Shown piece by piece: positions 42,439 through 50,902 of a stretch of DNA of 64,000 bases. The stretch spans positions 62,001-126,000 of the forward strand of contig DVKD01000032.1 in assembly GCA_018716285.1 (NCBI GenBank), given 5' to 3'. The notes beneath the pieces were generated by a model. It did not search any database. It saw nothing but the letters and a program-made list of their open reading frames with translations, and had not been told where the DNA came from. The first letter of the stretch is position 1; every line of letters starts with the position of its first letter. Position numbers and translations under genes: made by a program. The stretch comes from Candidatus Merdivicinus faecavium. GTDB lineage: Bacteria; Bacillota; Clostridia; Oscillospirales; Ruminococcaceae.

Positions 42439-43998
42439 ATGAAGGGAATCTCCTACCTTGCCCGCACAATTCTTAAAAACCAGCTCCGGGAGCTCATCCG
42501 CACGCCGGCCCGGCTGATCGGCAGCATCTTTATTGCCGCTCTATTCGTCCTGATGCTCTTCTCCTCCCCGGCCGAGGACGCGGTCCGGATGCCGCGCGCC
42601 TACCTGACCGCCGGGGTCGCCGCCCTCTATGCCCTCATGTTCTTCCTGATCGCCCGCAGCGGATTGAACGCGGGCGCCAGCTTCTACTCGATGGCCGACA
42701 TCGGGCTCCTCTTCACCGCCCCGATCTCCAGCCGGACCATCCTCTTTTACGGGCTTTTCAAGCAGCTCGGGACCTCCCTGGCGCTGGGGTTTGTCCTGGT
42801 TTTCCAGTACAGCTGGCTCCACAACCTCTTCGGCATCGACCTGCTCGACCTTGCGATTATCCTGCTGGGCTATGCCTTTACCGTCTTTTCCGCCCAGCTT
42901 GCCTCGATGCTCATCTACTCCCTCACCGCGGGCAGCGATCGCAGGCGCGGGATCGCGAAGGGTGTTTTCGGCGGGGCGGTCGTCCTCGCCGCCGCGGCGG
43001 TCGGCGTGCCGGCCCTGACAAGCGGCGGCTCGCTCCTCGAAGGGGCGGTCGCGGCGGCAAACGGGCCTTCCTCCCTCCTCATCCTGCCGGCGGGGTGGGT
43101 CTCGTCGGCGGTAAGGCTCCGCTTCGGCGGGGAGCTGCTGACGGGGGCCGCGGGAGCGGCGCTTTCCGTCCTCTTCCTCGTTCTGATGGTCTTCCTCATC
43201 ACCCAGGTGGACGCTGATTTTTACGAGGACGTCCTCAAGGCGACCGAGGTCAGCCACACCGCCCTCACCGCCAAAAAGGAGGGCAAGGTGCAGGACGTCC
43301 TGCCCCAGAACATCAAGGTCGGCAAGATAGGCATCGGCAGCGGGAAGGGCGCGCTTGCCTTCTATTACAAGCACAAGCTCGAAAACCGCCGCGCGCGGGT
43401 CTTTCTGATGGACGGGCTCTCCCTCATCATGGCGGCGATGACCCTGGCCTTCGGCTTTTTCATGCGGGACAGCGGCGGGGTGCTGGCGGCCTTTGCCTTC
43501 GCCTGCTACCTGCAGCTTTTCACCACCGCATCGGGGCGCTGGGTCCGGGAGCTTCTGCTGCCCTACGTCTACATGGTCCCGCAGCCGGCCTTCCAAAAGC
43601 TTGTCGCCATCTGCTTAGAGCAGGTCCGCGCGTCCGCTCTGGAGGCGCTCATCGTGATGATCCCGCTCGGGCTCATCTGCGGGGCTTCCCCTGTGGTCAT
43701 CGCGGCGATGGTCGCCGCCCGGATCGGCTACAGCCTCTTCTTCATCGCCGGCAACCTGCTCATCGAGCGGGTGCTGGGGTGGCTGAACAGCAAGACGGTC
43801 ATCCTCTTCCTCTACTTCCTCATCATGATCGTGCTGGCCGTTCCGGGGATCATCCTGGCGGCCGCCGCCTCAACACTCCTCCCCTGGGGGACGGCGGCGG
43901 CGCTGCTTGCGACCCTTGTCTGGAACCTGCTGCTTTCGGCGGCCATCGTCTTCTTCTGCCGGGACGTCCTCCTCTATGTCGAGCTGAACAACCGGTAA
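42439..43998 (+). CDS. Putative ABC exporter membrane protein
   Basis: A 519-residue protein with about 12 hydrophobic segments in two halves separated by a cytoplasmic part (about residues 255-310). It resembles the putative ABC exporter family (PF16962-like) encoded beside such ATPases in Clostridia. Starts: YLARTILKNQLRELIRTP; the second half contains KLENRRARVFLMDGLSLIM. One base separates it from the ATPase gene. What it exports is unknown. Confidence 0.75.
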   Translation: MKGISYLARTILKNQLRELIRTPARLIGSIFIAALFVLMLFSSPAEDAVRMPRAYLTAGVAALYALMFFLIARSGLNAGASFYSMADIGLLFTAPISSRTILFYGLFKQLGTSLALGFVLVFQYSWLHNLFGIDLLDLAIILLGYAFTVFSAQLASMLIYSLTAGSDRRRGIAKGVFGGAVVLAAAAVGVPALTSGGSLLEGAVAAANGPSSLLILPAGWVSSAVRLRFGGELLTGAAGAALSVLFLVLMVFLITQVDADFYEDVLKATEVSHTALTAKKEGKVQDVLPQNIKVGKIGIGSGKGALAFYYKHKLENRRARVFLMDGLSLIMAAMTLAFGFFMRDSGGVLAAFAFACYLQLFTTASGRWVRELLLPYVYMVPQPAFQKLVAICLEQVRASALEALIVMIPLGLICGASPVVIAAMVAARIGYSLFFIAGNLLIERVLGWLNSKTVILFLYFLIMIVLAVPGIILAAAASTLLPWGTAAALLATLVWNLLLSAAIVFFCRDVLLYVELNNR

Positions 43999-44015
43999 AT
44001 CCAGTTTCCCAAAAG

Positions 44016-44046
44016 AACCGCGCGAGCCATCCGGCCCGCGCGGTTT
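44016..44046. terminator. Terminator of the ABC exporter operon
   Basis: AACCGCGCG ... CGCGCGGTT stem followed by TGCTTTCT; short A-run on the other side may serve the facing dehydrogenase gene. Confidence 0.75.
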
Positions 44047-44058
44047 GCTTTCTCTATG

Positions 44059-45018
44059 CTAAAACTGAGGATGGTTGACGACGTTGCGGGGGCTTCCCTC
44101 CAGGAAGGAAAAGAAATTGTCGGCCGCAGCCTCGAGCATCCGCGCCCGCGTCTCCCGCGCCGCCCAGGAGACGTGCGGGGTGACGACGCAGTTCGGGTGC
44201 CGCACCAGCGGATGGTCGCCGCCCGCAGGCTCCCGCGCGAAGACGTCGAGCCCCGCGCCGGAGAGCTGCCCGCTGTCGAGCGCCCGCGCCACCGCCTGTT
44301 CGTCGAGGATGGCGCCCCGGGCGGTGTTGAGGAGGATGGCCCCCCGCTTCATGCCGGCGAGGAACGCCGCGTTGACCATCCCCCGCGTCTCATCCGTCAG
44401 CGGGCAGTGGATGGAGAGGACGTCGGATTCCCGCCGGAGGGTCTCGAGATCGACGAATTCCACCCCTTCCTCCGCTCCGGGGGTGCGGCGGGTAGCGAGC
44501 ACCCGCATCCCGAGGGCGCGGCAGATCTCCCCAAAGGCCCGGCCGATCTCGCCGTAGCCGAGGATCCCCGCCGTCTTGCCCCAGAGCTCGGCAGTCGGGA
44601 TGGCGGTGACGCCCGGGTCGCAGGCGGCGCGCCAGCGCCCCTCCTTCAAAAAGCGGTCGAAGGCGACCACCCGGTTGGCGACAGCCAGCATCAGCGCCGC
44701 GGCGCTCTGGGCGACCGCGCGGGTCGAGTAGGAGGGGATGTTGCAGACGGTGATCCCCAGCCGGTCGGCCGCCTCGAGGTCGACGATGTTGTAGCCGGTG
44801 CCGAAGACGCCGATATAACGGAGGTTTTTGCTCCCCTCGAGCGTCTCCCGGCCCAGGAGGGCCCGGTTTGCAAAGACGGCGCCGGCCTCCCGCATCCGCT
44901 CCGCGACCAGCTCGGGCGGGGTCTCGTCGTACCAGACAAGGTCGGGGAAGGTTTCGGCGACCCGCCAGGGAATGTGGTCAAAATTGACGAGGTAGCCGTC
45001 CAATACTACGATTTTCAT
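44059..45018 (-). CDS. D-isomer-specific 2-hydroxyacid dehydrogenase
   Basis: A 319-residue NAD-dependent dehydrogenase. NAD motif GILGYGEIGRAFGEICRALG (about 147-166), catalytic Arg in NTARGAILDE, Glu in LDVFAREP, His in VTPHVSW; LRYIGVFGTGYNIVDLEAA is the family N-terminal signature. It reduces a 2-keto acid (glyoxylate, hydroxypyruvate or similar). It starts directly after the sulfatase stop (TAGATG), with GGAGAG upstream, so the two form an operon end. Confidence 0.9.
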   Translation of the reverse strand: MKIVVLDGYLVNFDHIPWRVAETFPDLVWYDETPPELVAERMREAGAVFANRALLGRETLEGSKNLRYIGVFGTGYNIVDLEAADRLGITVCNIPSYSTRAVAQSAAALMLAVANRVVAFDRFLKEGRWRAACDPGVTAIPTAELWGKTAGILGYGEIGRAFGEICRALGMRVLATRRTPGAEEGVEFVDLETLRRESDVLSIHCPLTDETRGMVNAAFLAGMKRGAILLNTARGAILDEQAVARALDSGQLSGAGLDVFAREPAGGDHPLVRHPNCVVTPHVSWAARETRARMLEAAADNFFSFLEGSPRNVVNHPQF

Positions 45019-46464
45019 CTAATCTCTCCTCCAATACATCGCCGCTTCGGCGTAGACCTCCCGCCCTTCGGCCATCGTCCCGCAGCGGCCGAGCTGCCCG
45101 AAGCCGGTGACAGGCTCCCGGCTGCCGTCGAGGGCCGGGTCGGCGTACCGGACGAACCATTTCTGCAGCCGGTCCCGCAGCCCGGCGCAGACGTCCGCGT
45201 ATTCGGGCGCGCCGAACCAGTTTCTGGTCTCCTCCGGGTCGTCGGTGAGGTGGTAAAGCTCGTGGGGGCCGTAGGGGTTGCGGAGGACGAGCTTCCACTC
45301 CCGGGTGCGGATCATCCGGACCGGCCCGTACTCGTCGTAGACGACGACCGCCCGGTCCTCCTCCTGCCCGTCAAGCAGCGGGAGCAGGCTCTTGCCGGGC
45401 AGCGGCTGGCGCACCTCGCCGGAAAGGGAGAGGAGCTCCACCAGGGTCGGGAAGAGGTCGTAATGGCTCGCCATCCCCTCCTCGACCTTCCCCGCGGGCA
45501 GATGGCCCGGCCAGGAGATGAGGAAGGGCACCTTGACCGAAGTGTCGAACATATTCTGCGGGAAGGTGCCGTTGCCCTTGCCCCAGATGCCGTGGTGGCC
45601 CATATTCATCCCGTTGTCGGCGGTGAAGATGATCAGGGTGTTGTCCGCGATCCCCTGCCGCTCCAGCTCGTCGAGCAGCAGCCCGATGTCGTGGTCCATC
45701 GCGGTGACGGCGGCGTAGTAGCCGCGGAGCAGCTCTTTGCGCTTCTCCCCCGTCCCGCTCGGGGCGCTCGGCACCTGCCAGGGGTGGATGGGGAGGTCGG
45801 GCGTCGCGGTGAAGGCGCAGTCCCGGTAGAGGTCGAGGTATTCTTTGGGGTGGTTATCCTCGTCCCAGGGGGAGTGCGGGGCGGTGTAGTGGACGCCGAG
45901 GTAGAAGGGCTTGCCCTCGGCCGAGAGCTCCCGGATGTTTTTGAGCGCGTCTTCGGTGATAATGTCGGTGACATACCGCCCCTCCGGGTCGTAGAAGACT
46001 TTGCCGTCCCGCACCAGGTCGGGTTTATAGTAGAGGCAGCCGCCGCGGCCGATGGTGAACCAGCGGGTGTAGCCGTGCTGCGGATGGACGCTGTCCCCCA
46101 GATGCCACTTGCCCGAAAGGGCGCAGGTGTAGCCGTTTTGGGCGAGCAGGTCGGTGTAGCCGGTGAGGTGGCTCGTGTACTGGACGGGGACGGTCTCGTC
46201 CGGGGCGTCGAGGGCGGCCGCCCGGTCGAGGTTGCCGCCCCGCAGCCAGTCGTGCACCCCGTGGACCGAGGGGATGGTGCCGGTCAGGATGGACGCCCTG
46301 GCCGGCGAGCAGACCGGCGAGACGCAGAAGAAATTGTCAAACCGCACCCCGTTTGCGGCGATCCGGTCGAGGTTCGGGGTCTGGATGTCGGCGTTCCCGG
46401 CGCAGCGCATCGCCCACGCGCCCTGGTCGTCGGACAAAATAAAGAGGATATTCGGCTGGTTCAT
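45019..46464 (-). CDS. Sulfatase (S1 family, Cys type), cytoplasmic
   Basis: A 481-residue sulfatase; ATG 46464 has AAAGGAG. N terminus PNILFILSDDQGAWAMRC supplies metal-binding Asp residues, and C52-S-P-A-R56 is the formylglycine site, of the Cys type that anaerobic maturases can oxidise. KWHLGDS and FYLGVHYTAPHSPWDED follow, and FTADNGMNMGHHGIWGKG completes the metal site. No signal peptide. It removes sulfate from imported sulfated glycans or aryl sulfates; no maturase gene is in the window. It lies between the broken metallophosphoesterase and the dehydrogenase genes. Confidence 0.92.
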   Translation of the reverse strand: MNQPNILFILSDDQGAWAMRCAGNADIQTPNLDRIAANGVRFDNFFCVSPVCSPARASILTGTIPSVHGVHDWLRGGNLDRAAALDAPDETVPVQYTSHLTGYTDLLAQNGYTCALSGKWHLGDSVHPQHGYTRWFTIGRGGCLYYKPDLVRDGKVFYDPEGRYVTDIITEDALKNIRELSAEGKPFYLGVHYTAPHSPWDEDNHPKEYLDLYRDCAFTATPDLPIHPWQVPSAPSGTGEKRKELLRGYYAAVTAMDHDIGLLLDELERQGIADNTLIIFTADNGMNMGHHGIWGKGNGTFPQNMFDTSVKVPFLISWPGHLPAGKVEEGMASHYDLFPTLVELLSLSGEVRQPLPGKSLLPLLDGQEEDRAVVVYDEYGPVRMIRTREWKLVLRNPYGPHELYHLTDDPEETRNWFGAPEYADVCAGLRDRLQKWFVRYADPALDGSREPVTGFGQLGRCGTMAEGREVYAEAAMYWRRD

Positions 46465-46502
46465 GGCAGCTCCTTTCTGATAGTACCGGCGCGGCATTTT
46501 GG

Positions 46503-47262
46503 TCACAGCTCCGCGCCGTAAAAGATCTTCGCAACAATTTTCCCATCCGGCAGCGAAAGCTCCCGGAGTTTTTTCAGGCAGGGGGACGGGTCGTAGGGCA
46601 GGCGCAGCGCCTCCCAGCGGCATTCCCCGTCCTTTACCGTCAAAATCCCGGCGCGGGCAGCCGTTTTCTCCCGCCCGGGGCAGCCGAGCGAGCCGGGGCT
46701 TGCCAGGATGGGCGCCCCTTCCTCCCAGAAAGGGGTGTGGTCGTGCCCGTAGAGGACGAGATCCGCATCGAACCCCGCGCAGTATTCCCGCAGCTTTTCC
46801 GGGGAAATGGGCAAAAACGCCCCGTCCGGCGTCCGGGGGTAGTGGGTGCAGAGGATGCGCAGCCCGCAAATCTCGACTGCCGCCTCGAAGGGCAGCCCCG
46901 CGAGGAAGGCGCGCGCTTCGTCCGAGACGGCGCTCCGCTCCCACTCGTGGGAGGCGCGCTCCGCCTCGTCCATCCCGTCGAGCGGGGTCTCGGGGAGCAG
47001 ATACCCCTCGTGGTTGCCGCGGACGCAGGCGATGAGGTTGGGCAGCGCCATCACCCGGCGGGCGGTCTCCTCCGGGAAGGGCCCGATGCCGGTGATGTCC
47101 CCGCAGCAGAGGATGCCGTCGATCCCCCGCGCCGCGAATTCTCCGAGCGTCCGTTTAAGGACGTTCGAGCGTCCGCTCGAGGGCGGGGAGGTTGCCGTGC
47201 AGGTCCGAGATGACGCCGAGCCGCGCCTCCCGCCCGGGAACGGCCATTTCGATCGTTTCCAT
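46503..47262 (-). pseudogene. Metallophosphoesterase, frameshifted by a 22-base insertion
   Basis: ATG 47262 (AAAGGA upstream) opens a calcineurin-type phosphoesterase: GVISDLHGNLPALERTL, then a TAA at codon 36 (47155-47157). In the +1 frame the protein resumes: GEFAARGIDGILCCGDITG, CVRGNHEGY, LCTHYPRTPDG and VLYGHDHTPFW, all metal-site motifs. A 10-base direct repeat (CGAGCGTCCG on the plus strand at 47144 and 47166) flanks the break; deleting 22 bases restores one open frame with the usual 20-residue gap between HGN and CCGD. It is therefore an otherwise intact gene, broken recently, or an assembly error. Confidence 0.85.
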
Positions 47263-47276
47263 TATATCTATTCCTT

Positions 47277-48242
47277 TCATACAGTTCCGTTTCCGCCGCC
47301 CAGCACCTCATCAAAGATGCCCGCGCAGGCGGCAGTGTCGGCCCAGGGGACGGTCGGGCTCTCCAAAAGCCCCGCCCGGACGCAGCGGACGGTCTCCTCG
47401 ACCTCCCAGACAAAGCCGTTGTCATAGGGCTCGTCAAAGTGCTCGACAAGCTCCTTTTGCCGGTTGTAGAGGAAGGCCTCATGGCCGGTGTTGGCGTGCG
47501 GGAGCCAGATGTACCCCTCGGTCCCGCCCAGCGTGACCCCCTCGCTCGTGCAGGTGACGACGCTCGTCTGGACCGAAGCGAGGCAGGTCGAAAACCGCAT
47601 CAGCATCGAGGCGGTCCGGTCGGCGCCGGTGGGGGCGCGGTTTATAAGCGCGTGGGTCTCGGTGGGCCATTCCCCGAGCAGGCAGGTCAGCACCTCGATG
47701 GCGTAGACCCCGACGTCCCACATGGCCCCTCCGGCCAGGGCGGGGTTGAAGAGCCGGCTCTCCGGGTTAAAATCCGCCCGGAAGGCGACCACCGAGGTCG
47801 CGAGCTCGATCTCCCCGATCCGGCCCTCTTTTATCCATTCCCGCGCCTTTTGAACCTGGGGCAGGAAGCGGGACCACATCGCCTCCATGACGAAGACGCC
47901 CCGCCTTTTTGCCTCGGCAAAGACGGCCTCCGCCTCCGCTTTGGTGCAGACCATGCACTTTTCGCAGAGGACCGGGATGTTGCGCGAGAGGCAGAGCATG
48001 ATATTTTCATAGTGGAAGTTGTGGGTCGTCGCGATGTAGACGGCGTCGGGCTTCACCGCGTCGAGCATGGCGGCGTAATCGCCGAAGGACGCCGGAATCT
48101 GCTCCTCCTTGGCGAAAGCGGCAGCCCGCTCCCCGCTCTTGCTGGCGACAGCCGCGACCTCGCAGCCCGCGCGCCGGGCCGCATCGCAGAATTTGCGGGC
48201 GATCGCGCCCGCGCCGATAATGCCGAAACGGAATGGCTTCAT
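47277..48242 (-). CDS. Gfo/Idh/MocA family oxidoreductase
   Basis: A 321-residue NAD(P)-dependent oxidoreductase. ATG 48242 follows AAAGGAGAACC. Rossmann motif FRFGIIGAGAIARKFCDAA; then YIATTHNFHYENIMLCLSRN (abridged) and VLCEKCMVCTKAEAEAVF, the E-K-P region with Cys replacing Pro; MEAMWSRFLPQV and GGAMWDVGVYAIEVL supply the Asp and Tyr of the active site. Substrate is probably a sugar or cyclitol; the MEAMWSRF/WDVGVY type resembles trans-dihydrodiol dehydrogenase-like members. Confidence 0.88.
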   Translation of the reverse strand: MKPFRFGIIGAGAIARKFCDAARRAGCEVAAVASKSGERAAAFAKEEQIPASFGDYAAMLDAVKPDAVYIATTHNFHYENIMLCLSRNIPVLCEKCMVCTKAEAEAVFAEAKRRGVFVMEAMWSRFLPQVQKAREWIKEGRIGEIELATSVVAFRADFNPESRLFNPALAGGAMWDVGVYAIEVLTCLLGEWPTETHALINRAPTGADRTASMLMRFSTCLASVQTSVVTCTSEGVTLGGTEGYIWLPHANTGHEAFLYNRQKELVEHFDEPYDNGFVWEVEETVRCVRAGLLESPTVPWADTAACAGIFDEVLGGGNGTV

Positions 48243-48256
48243 ATCCGGTTCTCCTT

Positions 48257-48781
48257 TCAAAACGAAAGCGTAAATTCCACAATCCCCCCGTTTTCCGGGT
48301 GGGGGCAGCCGGTCACCGCCTGCATCATCATGCCGTGGCAGGCCACGACCACCTTTTCACAATGGGCGTATTTTTGGAGGACGGGCAGCACCCGCGCCCG
48401 GATCATCTCCGCGCTCTCCCAGGCCTTTTCCGCCCCGTCGGGGTACTGCCCGCGATGCGTCTCGTATTCCCGGCAGGCATTTTCCGCCGTTTCCTCGTCC
48501 TCGTAGACGTAATGCTTGTTGGCCAGCCACTCGTGCAGGCCGGTTTCCACCGCGATGGGGGCCATGAGCGCCTTCGAGAGGATGGCGGCCGTCTGCAAGG
48601 CCCGGGTATAGGGCGAGCTCAGAATCAGATCCGCCCCTTTGAGCCGGGGATCCCGCGCCGTCTCCTCGATCTGCCGGACGCCTTCTTCCGTCAGCGGGGC
48701 GAGGTTCACGCCGAACCCCTGATAAATTTTCGCGTTCCGTTCGGAGTAATCTGTCTGTCCATGCCGGACAAAATAAAACAT
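48257..48781 (-). CDS. Histidine phosphatase family protein
   Basis: A 174-residue phosphoglycerate-mutase-fold phosphatase: FVRHGQTDYSERNAKI (RHG with nucleophile His7), ILSSPYTRALQTAAILS, and VVVACHGMMMQAV with the second His. Substrate unknown; stand-alone members act on small phosphate esters such as alpha-ribazole phosphate or sugar phosphates. It is 14 bases upstream of the Gfo/Idh gene. Confidence 0.85.
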   Translation of the reverse strand: MFYFVRHGQTDYSERNAKIYQGFGVNLAPLTEEGVRQIEETARDPRLKGADLILSSPYTRALQTAAILSKALMAPIAVETGLHEWLANKHYVYEDEETAENACREYETHRGQYPDGAEKAWESAEMIRARVLPVLQKYAHCEKVVVACHGMMMQAVTGCPHPENGGIVEFTLSF

Positions 48782-48799
48782 GCTGTCTCCTCCGTTCCT

Positions 48800-49333
48800 T
48801 TACAATAGATAAGGCGCGAGCTGCCGGAGCAGCTCCCCGACAGGCATCCTCCCGTCCAGCTGCACAACCGGGCAGGAGAGGGTTTTCTGCCATTCATCGT
48901 GCAGCGCCCGGCTGCGGATTTCCGCCCCGCCGGTGTCGTACCGGGCGGCCCAGTCCATGAATTCCCGGTGCTGGCGCTCCATATCCCCGCCGGGAAGGAG
49001 GCGCGCGCCGTACCGCGCTTCCTCCCGCCTTTTGAGCCGCTCCAGGCGGATTTCCGGCGGCAGCTCGATCCGCACCGCCAGCTGGAACAGCGGGGTAAGC
49101 GGGTCGCCCCACCCGCAGAGGGAGCCGCAGAGCGCCGCATTTTTACAGTCGGAAAGCGCGCCCCGAATCAGCGCAAGCCGCTCCTCCTGCGGGCGCTTTT
49201 CCCGGAAGGGCGGATCGGTGGGCAGCCAGAAAAAATCGTCCGTGTCGAGGAAGGCGTACCCGTACTCCGCCGCGAGCGCCTTCCCCAGGGTGGACGTCCC
49301 CGACCCCGACCCGCCGAAAATGTGCACGATCAT
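48800..49333 (-). CDS. P-loop kinase-like protein (adenylate-kinase-like AAA)
   Basis: A 177-residue P-loop protein: IFGGSGSGTSTLGKALA (Walker A with Thr for Lys at GSGTST, the shikimate/adenylate-kinase-like subgroup), FLDTDDFFWLPTDPPF, and Arg-rich lid segments (RIELPPEIRLERLKRRE). GGGAGG lies before ATG 49333. It probably phosphorylates a small molecule; Lys loss in the P-loop is common in this subgroup of uncharacterised kinases. Substrate unknown. Confidence 0.7.
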   Translation of the reverse strand: MIVHIFGGSGSGTSTLGKALAAEYGYAFLDTDDFFWLPTDPPFREKRPQEERLALIRGALSDCKNAALCGSLCGWGDPLTPLFQLAVRIELPPEIRLERLKRREEARYGARLLPGGDMERQHREFMDWAARYDTGGAEIRSRALHDEWQKTLSCPVVQLDGRMPVGELLRQLAPYLL

Positions 49334-49335
49334 CG

Positions 49336-49851
49336 TCAGTCCTCCCGTTTGAGGCGGAAAATGTCGTGGGGCATCTCCGCTCCCCGGTAAATCTTCACAA
49401 ACCGCCCGCACGGCTCCATCCCGAGCCTAGCGGCCACCGCCCGGGATTTTTCGTTCTCCGGCCGGATGTCGCAGCAGATCTCCGGCAGGCCCATGACGGT
49501 GAAGGCGTATGCGGCGAGGGCGCGGGCGCTTTCGGTGGCGTAGCCTTTTCCCTCGTGCTTCTCCCCCAGAATCCAGCCGATGCCCCAAACCGGCTTCCCG
49601 TCCATCTCTTCTTTCAAAAGCCCGGCCTGCCCCACCGGCTCGCCGGTTTCCTGGCTGACCGCCAGCAGGTAGTCGGCGCCGTTTTCCGCATAGCCTTTTC
49701 GGCGCTTTGCGATCCACTGGCGGACGTCCTCCGGGGAAAAGGCGTGCCCCCAGACCTCCCGCACATGCCGGCTGTTCATGATTTCCATGAGGGCGTCAAA
49801 ATCCGCCGGCACAATGGGGCGCAGGATGAGCCTATCTGTGCAGATTTCCAC
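49336..49851 (-). CDS. GNAT family N-acetyltransferase (RimJ/RimL-like)
   Basis: A 171-residue acetyltransferase of the RimJ/RimL type: TDRLILRPIVPADFDALMEI, GIGWILGEKHEGKGYATESA (acetyl-CoA loop) and RPENEKSRAVAARLGME. Start GTG 49851 is preferred over an ATG ten codons earlier, because AGGAGG stands 6 bases before the GTG and the family begins at this point. It overlaps the preceding acetyltransferase gene by 20 bases. Confidence 0.85.
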   Translation of the reverse strand: MEICTDRLILRPIVPADFDALMEIMNSRHVREVWGHAFSPEDVRQWIAKRRKGYAENGADYLLAVSQETGEPVGQAGLLKEEMDGKPVWGIGWILGEKHEGKGYATESARALAAYAFTVMGLPEICCDIRPENEKSRAVAARLGMEPCGRFVKIYRGAEMPHDIFRLKRED

Positions 49852-50413
49852 TAGCAGCCTCCTGTTCCGGCGCGCACGCATGTGCGGCCCACTCGCTTCG
49901 TAAAATCCCGTAAAAGGCGACGTCGCCTCTCGTGCCGTCCCTCCGCAGAGAATGCTCCCGGAAAAGACCCTCCTGCCGCATTCCGATCTTGCGCATCACC
50001 TTGCCCGAAGCGGCGTTTTCCAGGTCGTGCCGCGCGTACACCTTGTGAAAATGAACCTCCGCAAAGGCAAAGCGCAGGACCTCGGCGGCAGCCTCTGTGG
50101 CGAAGCCGCTGTTCCACCATTTCGACCCGATGGTGTAGCCCAGCTCGCACCGCTCCGGCCCGTCCGCGACGTCAAAGAGGTTGATTTCGCCGATCACCGT
50201 GCCCTCGTGCTCGATCGCCCAGTGATAGTACCGCGGGTCGCCGTACTCGGCGATCCACCCGGCGAGCAGCGTTCTTGTCTCCTCCACAGAGGCGTGGGCA
50301 TCCAGATTGTGCCGCTCGGAAACCAGTGCATCCGATGTATAGCCGTCGTACACGCCCCGGCGCAGTAGCAGCCGGGGCGTGGTCAGCTTCACAGTCCCTT
50401 TGTGCGTCAGCAT
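49832..50413 (-). CDS. GNAT family N-acetyltransferase (RimJ/RimL-like)
   Basis: A 193-residue RimJ/RimL-type acetyltransferase: TTPRLLLRRGVYDG, ELGYTIGSKWWNSGFATEAA with the acetyl-CoA loop, and HDLENAASGKVMRKIGM. AAGGAGG precedes the ATG. It is related to, but not a close duplicate of, the next gene. Ribosomal-protein or antibiotic acetylation is possible; substrate unknown. Confidence 0.87.
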   Translation of the reverse strand: MLTHKGTVKLTTPRLLLRRGVYDGYTSDALVSERHNLDAHASVEETRTLLAGWIAEYGDPRYYHWAIEHEGTVIGEINLFDVADGPERCELGYTIGSKWWNSGFATEAAAEVLRFAFAEVHFHKVYARHDLENAASGKVMRKIGMRQEGLFREHSLRRDGTRGDVAFYGILRSEWAAHACAPEQEAASGNLHR

Positions 50414-50446
50414 GGCGCGTCCTCCTTCGCATGATTTCTGTAAAAT

Positions 50447-50902
50447 TCATTCCTCCGACCGGCGGAAAAACAGCCCCTCCGACCAGGCCAGCTGGGAGAT
50501 CAGCTCCGCGCAGTCCGCGTCGGCCGTGTAGAGGCTGAGGAAGAGGTCGCCGCTGTCGAGGACGAGCTGCGCCTTCCCCCGCCCGACCATGAAGTTCACC
50601 GCCTCGTCCTCGTCCGCAAGGCAGCCGCGCAGCCGGCTCATGAGCCGCTCCGACGAGGGGCAGCCGATCCAGCCGACCCCCTTCTGCATGGACGTGCGTT
50701 CGTAGCAGTTGAGCTTCAGCACCAGCCGGACCAGGCGGCGGGCCAGGCGTTTAAGCTCTTTGGGCCGGCGGAGATGGCCGCACAGCCGCCAGTACTCTGT
50801 CTCCCGATCCTCCGGGACCTGCTCCGGCAGAATGTCGATCCGGTAGCAGCTGTAAGGCGGGGCGAGCATCCGCTCGGCGCGCGGGAATTTACGCGTTTCC
50901 AT
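50447..50902 (-). CDS. Conserved hypothetical protein, 151 residues
   Basis: No family recognised. The protein is soluble, Arg/Leu-rich in its middle (RRPKELKRLARRLVRLVLKL) and has several Cys (CYRIDILPE, LNCYER, GCPSSER, GCLADED, DADCAEL). Its start overlaps the end of coaBC by 14 bases, so it is co-translated with it. The C-terminal half looks like a small alpha/beta domain (QLVLDSGDLFLSLYTAD). Function unknown. Confidence 0.65.
   Translation of the reverse strand: METRKFPRAERMLAPPYSCYRIDILPEQVPEDRETEYWRLCGHLRRPKELKRLARRLVRLVLKLNCYERTSMQKGVGWIGCPSSERLMSRLRGCLADEDEAVNFMVGRGKAQLVLDSGDLFLSLYTADADCAELISQLAWSEGLFFRRSEE

Noticed and set aside
44056-46521. Long plus-strand open frame of 821 codons opposite the dehydrogenase and sulfatase genes
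   Set aside because: Antisense shadow in GC-rich DNA: composition Val/Gly/Arg/Asp-rich, no domain, while the minus strand encodes two clear enzymes.
46503-47054. Shorter frame of the metallophosphoesterase taken as an intact gene starting at a GTG
   Set aside because: It would lack the essential N-terminal D-x-H and GD metal motifs, which are found just upstream in the other frame; a frameshift explains the data better.
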